DNA from: an uncultured Desulfomonile sp.
GTDB lineage: Bacteria; Desulfobacterota; Desulfomonilia; Desulfomonilales; Desulfomonilaceae
Length of the DNA stretch: 7,049 bases
Reading direction: 5' to 3'
Assembly: GCA_903920415.1 (NCBI GenBank)
Contig: CAIXMD010000053.1
Span: 1 to 7,049, forward strand
The notes below the pieces were generated by a model. The model saw nothing but the letters and a program-made list of their open reading frames with translations, did no database searches and was not told the origin of the DNA. The position numbers and the translations under genes are program-made. How positions within the stretch are numbered: position 1 is the first letter of the stretch; each line of letters opens with the position of its first letter. Of this stretch, positions 1-5,825 are shown piece by piece.

Positions 1-766
1 CCATCTTCTTTTCAATTGCTGAGGTGACCACGTCGTTGTCAACAAGATTGCCGTCCTCAATCCTTTTCTTGGGAACGATGAAGATGCTGATACCTCTGGT
101 TCCTGCAGGCGCTCCTTCCGTACGGGCCAGCACCAAGTGGATGATGTTTTCGGACAGATCATGGTCTCCGGCGGAAATGAAGATCTTGTTACCGGACATC
201 CGATACGTGCCATCTTGATTCTTGACGGCCTTTGTCCTCAATGCACCGACGTCGCTACCGGCCTGGGGTTCGGTTAAGCACATGGTGCCGCACCACTCGC
301 CGGTATACATTTTATCCATGAACGTCCTATGTTGATCTTCCGTTCCATATAGCTCTATCAGTCGTGCAGAGCCGATGGTGAGTCCGGGATACATCATGAG
401 CGCTTGATTGGCTGCCACGAAAAGTTCCATAGTTGCACAGTACATAACGTTGGGAAACCCTTGTCCCCCCATGTCCTGTGAAACCGGCAAGGCTGCCCAT
501 CCGCCTTCGCAATAATGGCGATAAGCATCATGAAAACTCTCAGGTACCTTTACTTGCCCATTTTCAAGCTTTACTCCCTCCCCGTCTCCTTTGGAATTCG
601 TTGGAACTAGTTCTTTTTCAGCAAGCTTTTGGGCCGCTTCCATAACCATGTCGAACATTTCTCTCGAAAACTCCGAATATTTTTCCGACTGGCAGAGTTC
701 CTCGATGTTGAGTTGTTCATAAAGCACGAATTTGACATCGCGTTCATCGACGAGAATGTTAGCCAT
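1..766 (-). CDS. Acyl-CoA dehydrogenase, long form (N-terminal part, cut by window edge)
   Basis: This enzyme would catalyse FAD-dependent alpha,beta-dehydrogenation of an acyl-CoA thioester in the cytoplasm. Translating from the ATG at 766 gives 255 residues with no stop before the window edge. Residues 1-40 (MANILVDERDVKF...) match the extra N-terminal helical domain of the long, roughly 600-residue acyl-CoA dehydrogenases related to DmdC and AidB. A helical domain follows, with GGW at 88-90 and QDMGGQGFP at 97-105. The family signature CLTEPQAGSDVGALRTKA spans 163-180, and YRMSGNKIFISAGDHD at 188-203 continues the flavin and substrate-binding beta domain. The C-terminal domain and the catalytic base lie outside the window, so chain-length specificity cannot be judged. 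The start is well supported by AAGGAGGG nine bases upstream. The gene stands apart from its upstream neighbour by 493 bases, so it probably has its own promoter. DmdC-like activity on methylmercaptopropionyl-CoA is possible, but a fatty or aromatic acyl-CoA is equally likely. Confidence 0.93.
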   Translation of the reverse strand, partial: MANILVDERDVKFVLYEQLNIEELCQSEKYSEFSREMFDMVMEAAQKLAEKELVPTNSKGDGEGVKLENGQVKVPESFHDAYRHYCEGGWAALPVSQDMGGQGFPNVMYCATMELFVAANQALMMYPGLTIGSARLIELYGTEDQHRTFMDKMYTGEWCGTMCLTEPQAGSDVGALRTKAVKNQDGTYRMSGNKIFISAGDHDLSENIIHLVLARTEGAPAGTRGISIFIVPKKRIEDGNLVDNDVVTSAIEKKM

Positions 767-775
767 ATGTTTTAA

Positions 776-783
776 CCCTCCTT
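776..783 (-). promoter_or_regulatory. Strong ribosome binding site of the acyl-CoA dehydrogenase
   Basis: The minus strand reads AAGGAGGG here, nine bases before the ATG at 766. This is a near-perfect anti-16S match and fixes the start codon of a gene whose 3' end is outside the window. Confidence 0.8.
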
Positions 784-948
784 GGCTGTTAGAACAAAAA
801 CGGCTTGATGCATGAGAAATAACCTTTCACTGGAAACGTGCCAAGATGTTGCACCTGTCCAGGCACGCGCCATCCTTTACGCCAGACCCATACGCAGGGA
901 TCATTAGTAATCGCCTTTTCTTCCCTGAACTCATAACGCGCATTTCAA

Positions 949-976
949 TGGACCGGGGTCAGACAGGCACTGACGA
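949..976. repeat. Possible dispersed REP-like element
   Basis: The motif centres on GACCGGGGTC (951-960) followed by GTCAG-N7-CTGAC (958-974), so two small inverted repeats overlap. It is more GC-rich than the flanking intergenic DNA. From memory, the GGGGTCAGAC core resembles short repeats scattered in deltaproteobacterial genomes near REP-associated tyrosine transposase genes. Only one copy is present and no transposase is nearby, so this is a weak call. Confidence 0.25.
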
Positions 977-1105
977 GATATCACCCAACATCCCATGATG
1001 AGCACCTTTCTTTGAGTATCAGGCTAATGAGTGCCTTAAGATCTCTTGTGAAAAACTATCTGACGATTCCGGTCCCCCAACCAAGAGTTGCTCGTTTGAT
1101 ATAGA

Positions 1106-1134
1106 ATTTAACATCATGTAATTGAATTTCTCAA
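1106..1134 (-). promoter_or_regulatory. Candidate promoter for the acyl-CoA dehydrogenase
   Basis: On the minus strand TTGAGA (1129-1134, five of six matches to the -35 consensus) is followed after exactly 17 bases by TTAAAT (1106-1111, four of six matches to the -10 consensus). It sits in an AT-rich stretch and would give a leader of about 330 bases. It directly adjoins the inverted repeat at 1142-1157, which strengthens the idea of a regulated promoter. The -10 match is modest. Confidence 0.25.
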
Positions 1135-1141
1135 CAAAAAA

Positions 1142-1157
1142 GATTCATTACTGAATC
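1142..1157. promoter_or_regulatory. Perfect inverted repeat, possible operator
   Basis: GATTCA-TTAC-TGAATC is a perfect 6-base dyad with a 4-base spacer, ending eight bases upstream of the candidate -35 box on the minus strand. Its size suits a dimeric helix-turn-helix regulator. TetR-family regulators of fatty-acid degradation such as Bacillus FadR use TGAAT-containing palindromes, which fits control of an acyl-CoA dehydrogenase, but the spacing is not identical and no regulator gene is in view. An operator role is inference. Confidence 0.35.
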
Positions 1158-1219
1158 AGTAGAGTTTAATTTCCAGAAAGGCAAGTTTTCGGAAGCTAAG
1201 GCAAGGCATCTGACTAAGG

Positions 1220-1242
1220 AAAATTTCTAAGCGAGTTAGAAA
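1220..1242 (-). terminator. Weak hairpin terminator after the glycosyl transferase gene
   Basis: On the minus strand, 18 bases after the TAG stop at 1260-1262, a perfect 7-base stem TTTCTAA/TTAGAAA (1224-1230 with 1236-1242) and a 5-base loop is followed by TTTT (1220-1223). The stem is AT-rich and the T-run short, so it may be an inefficient intrinsic terminator. Position and orientation are right for ending the upstream transcript. Confidence 0.4.
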
Positions 1243-1259
1243 CTAAAGCTTCTTATTAT

Positions 1260-2783
1260 CTAGCGGTGCTCTAAGTGATATGATACTTCCGACACACAAA
1301 GGTTTTCAGACCCACTGGATCGGGGCGGCTGTTCGGCAAGACTTTTAGCCTTGCAGCCAATCTCTTTGACAAAGCCGTACCATGTCACTGCAAGGAATTT
1401 CTGGTAGCTCTCACTTTCATGGGTGGGAATTACCCACTTTATGGTTAGTCCTACCTCGGGAATGTTTATCTCTTCATCAGAGCGGGGGGCTTCAGGGTGA
1501 ACTTTTCCGGGATTAGACCAAACACCAATTGTTTGTCCTTGGCTAAGCACTTCCACGCTGTCATATCCAAGGTCTCTCACTCCTGATTCCAGCAAAGATA
1601 TAAGTGCGTCGAAAGAATCAGCCCTACAGATCCTAGCACTCATGAAAGATCGGTAGCTCGTGACGAATTGAAAATGAGGTCTATTTTCAATGGCTTTAAC
1701 AAGGTTTTCGATTCTGTAGAGTTTGAGTACCGCCCCCAGCACTACTACAACAAAAAAGCCTGAGACCATTGACAAAACTTTGAAGAATACGGACTGGGGA
1801 CCGAGGACAAGGAAGAGGGTCATAGCGGCCAGAATAGAACTAAAGAAATAAAATATGGCCACAACGCGTCTAGGATTCCGGAACTTCTCCATGAGCCGAT
1901 GGTGCAGGTGGTCGGCATCCGGCAAAAAAATCTTTCTCCCCGTAATCCATCTGCGGAGTACCGAGAGAATGACATCCAGAAGGGCTATGCTGAATGGAAG
2001 GAAGGAGATGAGGATCATTCCCATAGTCCCGGTGCGCTGGCCTGGATAGATTGCAGAACTGCTGGCTGCAAGAGTTCCCAGGAGAAATCCCAGAGTCAGG
2101 CTACCGCCGTCTCCCAAGTAGATAGAAGCTGGAGGAAAGTTAAACCATAGAAATGCCAGTAGGCTCCCTGAAATGGTAAAGCACACCGTTACGCTGAAAA
2201 AATCTCCCTTGAAAAAACCAATTATGCCACAAGTCATTGCGGCAAAAAAACAGACCCCTCCTGCTAGCCCGTCGAGACCGTCAATCAGGTTGATTGCATT
2301 TGTTACGACCAGAATTGCCAGTGCGAAAAGTGGAATTCCGAACCACGTAAAATCCACCGGACCCAACAACGGTATGGAGACCGTGCTTATCGTGTGCCCA
2401 CCTAGTACGAGAATGACAACTCCAAAGACCTGGCCCAGAAGCTTCTTTTTCCAGCCAAGGGGCGCTTTGTCATCAATGACACCAAGAATGAGAATCCATG
2501 TAGATCCAAGAAAGAGAGAAAGCATTTGGAGTTTTTCAGGGTGGCCGACCTGGAGTTTCCCCATCATAACAATAGAATAGAAAAGGACGAAAACTACGGC
2601 AAACGGTAAGAAAATAGCCACTCCGCCCAGAAGGGGAGTGGGCTTCTCATGGTTCCTGCGCCCCCCTGGATAAGCTATGATATTGGTTCTTAGGGCAAGT
2701 TTCTTAATAAATGGTATGATCAATAGGGTTGTGAGAAACCCAAAGAGCCCCACCATCAAGACCAAAAGCAGATTCTTCATCAT
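1260..2783 (-). CDS. WecA/MraY-type polyprenyl-phosphate sugar-1-phosphate transferase with C-terminal extension
   Basis: This 507-residue polytopic inner-membrane protein would move a sugar-1-phosphate, typically an N-acetylhexosamine, from a UDP-sugar to undecaprenyl phosphate. That is the first step of O-antigen, exopolysaccharide or teichoic-acid-like glycan assembly. Family motifs appear in order: PGGRRNHEKPTPLLGG at 39-54, the Mg-binding Asp pair D104-D105 (GVIDD), NAINLIDGLDGLAGG at 162-176, LGDGGS at 223-228, and the loop DADHLHHRL at 289-297. The histidine-rich loop and overall pattern favour the WecA/TagO branch over true MraY. About ten or eleven hydrophobic segments lie between residues 5 and 355. 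Residues about 356-507 form a soluble tail absent from standard family members of roughly 340-380 residues. Two ATG codons open the frame (2783 and 2780), preceded by a weak AAGAG site. The IHF-like gene is upstream and no polysaccharide genes are in view, so the glycan is unknown. Confidence 0.9.
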   Translation of the reverse strand: MMKNLLLVLMVGLFGFLTTLLIIPFIKKLALRTNIIAYPGGRRNHEKPTPLLGGVAIFLPFAVVFVLFYSIVMMGKLQVGHPEKLQMLSLFLGSTWILILGVIDDKAPLGWKKKLLGQVFGVVILVLGGHTISTVSIPLLGPVDFTWFGIPLFALAILVVTNAINLIDGLDGLAGGVCFFAAMTCGIIGFFKGDFFSVTVCFTISGSLLAFLWFNFPPASIYLGDGGSLTLGFLLGTLAASSSAIYPGQRTGTMGMILISFLPFSIALLDVILSVLRRWITGRKIFLPDADHLHHRLMEKFRNPRRVVAIFYFFSSILAAMTLFLVLGPQSVFFKVLSMVSGFFVVVVLGAVLKLYRIENLVKAIENRPHFQFVTSYRSFMSARICRADSFDALISLLESGVRDLGYDSVEVLSQGQTIGVWSNPGKVHPEAPRSDEEINIPEVGLTIKWVIPTHESESYQKFLAVTWYGFVKEIGCKAKSLAEQPPRSSGSENLCVSEVSYHLEHR

Positions 2784-2918
2784 TCTCAGCTCTTACGGTG
2801 AGAAATGCCTTTGTCAATAAACGAATTGCGAAATCAGTCTTTTAAAATACCGGGGCACTTCTCTCACAATTGGGGTATCTCTTTCGTAATCCCAGTCACA
2901 TTTCAAGTCTCCGGGTAA

Positions 2919-2974
2919 GCGGTCAATTTCGATCGTCAACCACTAGGACAGACCTCCTGGGCATCGTTGACCGC
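2919..2974. repeat. Inverted repeat between the IHF-like and glycosyl transferase genes
   Basis: GCGGTCAA (2919-2926) is matched by TTGACCGC (2967-2974) across a 40-base spacer. A second GTCAAC (2935-2940) pairs with GTTGAC (2966-2971). The arms lie 20-75 bases after the IHF-like stop codon. They could be paired protein-binding sites or a long-loop hairpin. There is no T-run on the minus strand beyond the arms, so a standard terminator is unlikely. Confidence 0.25.
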
Positions 2975-2993
2975 CTGCTACTGTTTTCTAGGG

Positions 2994-3287
2994 CTATAGG
3001 GAGGAAGAAGCATTTACCGATTTTTTTAGAACCGGAGAATATTTCCAGGTAACAACTCTGCGAGCATCCAATATAAGTTCTTGACCTGTCTGCGGATTAC
3101 GTCCCCTGCGAGAGTGTTTAGCCTTGACCGTCCATTTTCCGAAGCCCGAGATCATAACGTCTTCTCCGGCAATGAGCTTGGCCTTAATTATCTCCAGCAG
3201 TTTTTCTACAATTTCCGTGGCTTCGCCTTTCATAAACCCACAGTCATCAGCTATTTTCTTTGCAATATCGGCTTTTGTAAGAGTCAT
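2994..3287 (-). CDS. ihfA: IHF/HU family DNA-bending protein, IHF-alpha-like
   Basis: This 97-residue nucleoid protein binds DNA as a dimer and bends it sharply, helping recombination, replication and sigma54-type promoter architecture. The sequence opens LTKADIAKKIAD and has the core GEDVMISGFGKW (41-52). The DNA-contacting beta arm is RRGRNPQTG (60-68), with the tip proline that wedges between base pairs at P65, followed by ARRVVT (75-80). ARRVVT and the arm are typical of IHF alpha rather than HU. The C-terminal stretch WKYSPVLKKSVNASSSL replaces the usual FRPGQKLK, which is somewhat divergent. The frame is open upstream to 3428, but the ATG at 3287 is the clear start: GGGAGGG lies five bases before it and the family begins exactly at MTLTK. 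The flanking gaps of about 205 and 210 bases suggest a single-gene transcript. The alpha assignment over another IHF or HU paralogue is less sure than the family. Confidence 0.93.
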   Translation of the reverse strand: MTLTKADIAKKIADDCGFMKGEATEIVEKLLEIIKAKLIAGEDVMISGFGKWTVKAKHSRRGRNPQTGQELILDARRVVTWKYSPVLKKSVNASSSL

Positions 3288-3292
3288 AGATT

Positions 3293-3299
3293 CCCTCCC
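3293..3299 (-). promoter_or_regulatory. Ribosome binding site fixing the IHF-like start
   Basis: GGGAGGG on the minus strand lies five bases before the ATG at 3287. It rules out the longer reading that would begin at 3428 and add 47 residues with no family similarity. Confidence 0.75.
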
Positions 3300-3333
3300 G
3301 AATGAAATTACAATAAAACAGTTATAAACCCTA

Positions 3334-3362
3334 TTTGTAGCAGTGCGATATCCAAAAAGCAA
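3334..3362 (-). promoter_or_regulatory. Candidate extended -10 promoter of the IHF-like gene
   Basis: On the minus strand TGC-TACAAA (3334-3342) forms an extended -10 element. A poor -35 candidate, TTGCTT (3357-3362), lies exactly 17 bases upstream of it. Transcription would begin near 3327, giving a leader of about 40 bases before the ATG at 3287. Extended -10 promoters tolerate weak -35 boxes, so the arrangement is plausible. Confidence 0.35.
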
Positions 3363-3492
3363 GACATTTCTCAAACTTCCCTTCTGATGTCCTTCGTCCT
3401 GAGCTGATTGGTAGTGCCGGCTCGGCAAATGCTCCTCGTGGCAGACATCAGTTATTCGACTTTGATCAACAGTTTCCAGACCTGTTCGTCTA

Positions 3493-5028
3493 TCAGGTTA
3501 CCGTTTCCTGGATCAAACGCCCGACATATCCCTGTCGTCTCAAACAATCTCTTATCAGGCCTGACATGTCTGGTGGACGATACATGAATCGCAATCCCGT
3601 CATTAGTCCTAAACGGTTGGCAGCGGGAAAGTGCCTCCAATATGGCCTGGAAAAGTTAAAAATTTTAAAAAAAAGTGCTGCTGCCCTTGAAAAGACGAGA
3701 ATATTTTCATCAAATCCAAGGTAGATCTCTGAGCAGATCGAAGCGGCCTCGGTCATTTGATTAACCGCACGATCCAGATCCAGATCTTCGGATAAGTACC
3801 ACAGACTTTTCAGCGGGTCTGCGTTGGTATCAATAAAACCCTCCTCAAAAGCGATTTCCCAGAGTTTGGTAGCAGGATAAATTCTTACTCCAATGAAAAA
3901 ATGAGCCACATTTGTCACAGGCCGGCGATCTTTCCGAAGGTACTTCAAAGCAAAGTCGAGAGACTCTTGCAGTGTGTCGTTGTTCTCACCCGGTCCTCCA
4001 ATCATAAAGAACCACCATGCGGCAAAAGATGTCCTGTTTACAGCTTGTGCCGCTCTTACCACATCATCCTTGCCAAAGCCTTTCCGGTAGTTCCTCAGCA
4101 TTTTGTCCGATGCAGACTCAGGCGTTATCATGAAAGACCTAAATCCGGCTCTCCACATTAGATTCAAATATTGTTTGTCAAGGTTGCGAGGGTGCATCCC
4201 CATGGAAGTGAATTCAGCTTTCCATGGTCTACGCACTATTTCTTCAAGGATCTGCAACGAATGTTCCAGCGGATCATTGAAAACTGAGTCAACAAATTCA
4301 AAGATCTTAGGTCGATATTTCGTCAACGCCTCTTCTATTTCGTCCACCACTTCTACCGGTGACCGTAGGCGCAGTTTATTGCCCTCGAGAGACTGATTGT
4401 AAGTACAATAAATGCATTTCTGCCTACATCCACGCTTGCTCTGGATGTTGTAGCTGCCGCCTATACGGTTATATGGCTTCGTATCGATCCATCTCCCAAG
4501 ATCAGGAGCCGGACCTTTGAATTCTCCTAACACAGGCTCAGTGATGTGGAACTTATCGCCCAACATCATCCCCACTCCAGGGATAGCTTCAGGAGATTCG
4601 CCTCTTTCAAGGGACCTCAAAAGCTCCACAAAACAACTTTCCCCATCAGAAACAACTATGAAATCAGCCTGCAGCATTTTCAAGACGCTTTCAGGCATCA
4701 AGCTCGCTCCAGAGCCGCCGACTACAATAGGAGAGCTGAAGCAACGTCTTATGGTTTCAGTGACTTCCAATACTTCTGGGAGGTACGAAACTGGATGCAG
4801 GATGTTCACGTTGTCGATGTTTCTTATCGACAGCCCGATCACTTCAGGGTTGAATGATTGTATAGCATTACGAAGGCTTTCTTTATAATTTGAGCCGGCA
4901 AAGCATAAGTCAACAACCTTGACCTCATGCCCGGCAGCCTCCGTAGCACTTGCCACATAGCACAGCCCGAGAGGCGGAGCTGCTAGAAGGTCTGGTTTTC
5001 TGTTCGTATTGACCAAGAGGATTCGCAA
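3493..5028 (-). CDS. B12-binding-domain radical SAM enzyme
   Basis: This is a cytoplasmic class B-type radical SAM protein of 511 residues from the chosen start. Residues 1 to about 150 form a Rossmann-like cobalamin-binding-type domain, opening RILLVNTNR, with LSIRNIDN near 66-73 and VVSDGE near 125-130. The DxHxxG cobalt-ligand motif is not present in its usual place after the first strand. The radical SAM core carries CRQKCIYC, with Cys201, Cys205 and Cys208 to hold the [4Fe-4S] cluster, then ITPESAS, GGPGE (344-348) and RIYPATKLWE. The tail of about 100 residues is unassigned. A TTG at 5055 would add nine residues, but the TTG at 5028 gives the typical MRILLVN opening and has GGAG eight bases upstream. 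The gene follows the phosphopantetheinyl transferase by 39 bases (12 from the outer TTG), so it is probably in one operon with the synthase. Methylation, cyclisation or another radical change to the synthase product, or to a lipid, is likely but not demonstrable here. Confidence 0.9.
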   Translation of the reverse strand: MRILLVNTNRKPDLLAAPPLGLCYVASATEAAGHEVKVVDLCFAGSNYKESLRNAIQSFNPEVIGLSIRNIDNVNILHPVSYLPEVLEVTETIRRCFSSPIVVGGSGASLMPESVLKMLQADFIVVSDGESCFVELLRSLERGESPEAIPGVGMMLGDKFHITEPVLGEFKGPAPDLGRWIDTKPYNRIGGSYNIQSKRGCRQKCIYCTYNQSLEGNKLRLRSPVEVVDEIEEALTKYRPKIFEFVDSVFNDPLEHSLQILEEIVRRPWKAEFTSMGMHPRNLDKQYLNLMWRAGFRSFMITPESASDKMLRNYRKGFGKDDVVRAAQAVNRTSFAAWWFFMIGGPGENNDTLQESLDFALKYLRKDRRPVTNVAHFFIGVRIYPATKLWEIAFEEGFIDTNADPLKSLWYLSEDLDLDRAVNQMTEAASICSEIYLGFDENILVFSRAAALFFKIFNFSRPYWRHFPAANRLGLMTGLRFMYRPPDMSGLIRDCLRRQGYVGRLIQETVT

Positions 5029-5036
5029 CAGCCTGG

Positions 5037-5040
5037 CTCC
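5037..5040 (-). promoter_or_regulatory. Ribosome binding site deciding the TTG start of the radical SAM gene
   Basis: GGAG on the minus strand lies eight bases before the TTG at 5028. The alternative TTG at 5055 has only a GAGAG nine bases upstream. No in-frame ATG is available near the start of the conserved domain. Confidence 0.5.
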
Positions 5041-5067
5041 ATGTCCAAGAAACAATTAATAGGGCTC

Positions 5068-5823
5068 TCATAAAGTTTTACCGACGTTTTTTCTATCCTC
5101 TAGGGCTACCGAAATCCAATCCTCCCCGTGTTTGAACGATCGTACGGTAATGGAGCTTTTTTGCGGGTACGGCGATCCTCGCAACGCCGTACCAATAATC
5201 TCTGTGTCAAATTCAAATGCCGGCCCAAATGATCCTGGATGAGGAAGGATCCTCACATGAAGAGGCTCCAACTGATGAAATCCGCAGCCGATTGCTTTTA
5301 CAACAGCCTCTTTGGCAGACCACAGGAGAGCAGCTGTTTCATGAGAATCCGTCTGGGTGATTTCCCGTCCTCGTCGCAGTTCCTCGCTACAAAATGCTCT
5401 ATGAAATGGATAGGTGAAACTAAATTCAGATCTTCCGGCGGCATCAATTCCGCAACTGAAATCATTATCGCAAAGAGCCGACCAAATACTTCCGTCCGAA
5501 TAAGAAAACGATACCGATGGGCCAGGCGTTCCTCCGACTAATAAGAAAGGTTTCCCAGACTTATGATACCGAATTTCGACATGTAAGGGCTTATTTTGGC
5601 CTCCCGTGTCCAGGGTTTTCCTCTTTCTATGCACGAGTTCCAATAACTTGGACAGTAGAGTGAGCTTGTCAGTGTTACGATCCGTGCGTTTCCCATATGA
5701 GTAGCCAGTTCTCGCGAAAGCGCAGAACACCATCCCATATCCCACCGAAAGCTGGAAAACCTCCAAAGGTCGTACATCGGCCAGGACCTCAATACCTTGG
5801 GATTTCACTTTCAATCCGCTCAT
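5068..5823 (-). CDS. Sfp-type 4'-phosphopantetheinyl transferase
   Basis: This cytoplasmic enzyme moves the phosphopantetheine arm of CoA onto the conserved serine of acyl carrier domains. The 251-residue reading has the Sfp landmarks: GKPFLLVGG then SFSYSDG (90-111), matching the GKP...SxSHS region but with Tyr in place of His; GIDAAGR (125-131) with metal-binding Asp127; and WSAKEAVVKAIG (168-179) with Glu172 and Lys171/Lys176. Where Sfp has D-x-E, here it is D127-x-A129, so one acidic metal ligand is missing. Human AASDHPPT also lacks it and is active, so this need not abolish function. The frame is open to 5904, but the ATG at 5823 is preferred because it overlaps the synthase stop (TGATG) and there is no good ribosome binding site, pointing to coupled translation. 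Its place directly behind the synthase argues that the carrier domains of that protein are its substrate. Confidence 0.88.
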   Translation of the reverse strand: MSGLKVKSQGIEVLADVRPLEVFQLSVGYGMVFCAFARTGYSYGKRTDRNTDKLTLLSKLLELVHRKRKTLDTGGQNKPLHVEIRYHKSGKPFLLVGGTPGPSVSFSYSDGSIWSALCDNDFSCGIDAAGRSEFSFTYPFHRAFCSEELRRGREITQTDSHETAALLWSAKEAVVKAIGCGFHQLEPLHVRILPHPGSFGPAFEFDTEIIGTALRGSPYPQKSSITVRSFKHGEDWISVALEDRKNVGKTL

Positions 5824-5825
5824 CA
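5821..5825 (-). promoter_or_regulatory. Stop-start overlap TGATG coupling synthase and PPTase translation
   Basis: The synthase stop TGA (5825-5823) shares one base with the PPTase ATG (5823-5821). No Shine-Dalgarno-like sequence precedes this ATG. Terminating ribosomes would reinitiate, tying production of the activating enzyme to that of the synthase. Confidence 0.6.

Larger units (their letters stand above)
767..1259. other. 493-base non-coding gap
   Basis: No convincing reading frame was found on either strand between the acyl-CoA dehydrogenase start and the end of the glycosyl transferase gene. Read in the direction of transcription, the gap holds a weak hairpin terminator (about 1220-1242), a perfect 6-base inverted repeat (1142-1157), a candidate sigma70-type promoter (1106-1134), a repeat-like GC-rich motif (949-976) and the dehydrogenase ribosome binding site. 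A 6-base inverted repeat CGTGCC/GGCACG at 837-842 and 862-867, with a 19-base loop, could fold in the leader but has no other support. Confidence 0.6.

Noticed and set aside
327..512. Minus-strand reading frame of 61 residues inside the acyl-CoA dehydrogenase region
   Set aside because: It overlaps the well-supported dehydrogenase frame on the same strand and encodes no recognisable domain.
2173..2580. Plus-strand reading frame of 135 residues opposite the glycosyl transferase
   Set aside because: It is antisense to a gene with complete family motifs. Its serine/proline/threonine-rich composition is what the reverse of a membrane-protein gene gives.
2812..2817. Perfect TTGACA -35 box on the minus strand before the glycosyl transferase gene
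   Set aside because: No acceptable -10 element lies 16-18 bases downstream, and the implied transcription start would fall on the start codon.
3415..3427. Hairpin TGCCG-GCT-CGGCA as terminator of the radical SAM transcript
   Set aside because: The stem is only five base pairs and no T-run follows on either strand.
3288..3428. Upstream extension of the IHF-like frame by 47 residues
   Set aside because: The extension has no IHF/HU similarity and covers the candidate promoter. A strong GGGAGGG site sits directly before the internal ATG at 3287, where the family begins.
3452..3640. Minus-strand reading frame of 62 residues over the 3' end of the radical SAM gene
   Set aside because: It lies mostly within the radical SAM coding sequence in another frame, has arginine-rich out-of-frame composition and no domain.
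5029..5071. ATG overlapping the PPTase stop at 5069-5071 as start of the radical SAM gene
   Set aside because: That ATG opens MRALLIVSW in a frame different from the radical SAM frame, and no conserved domain follows in it.
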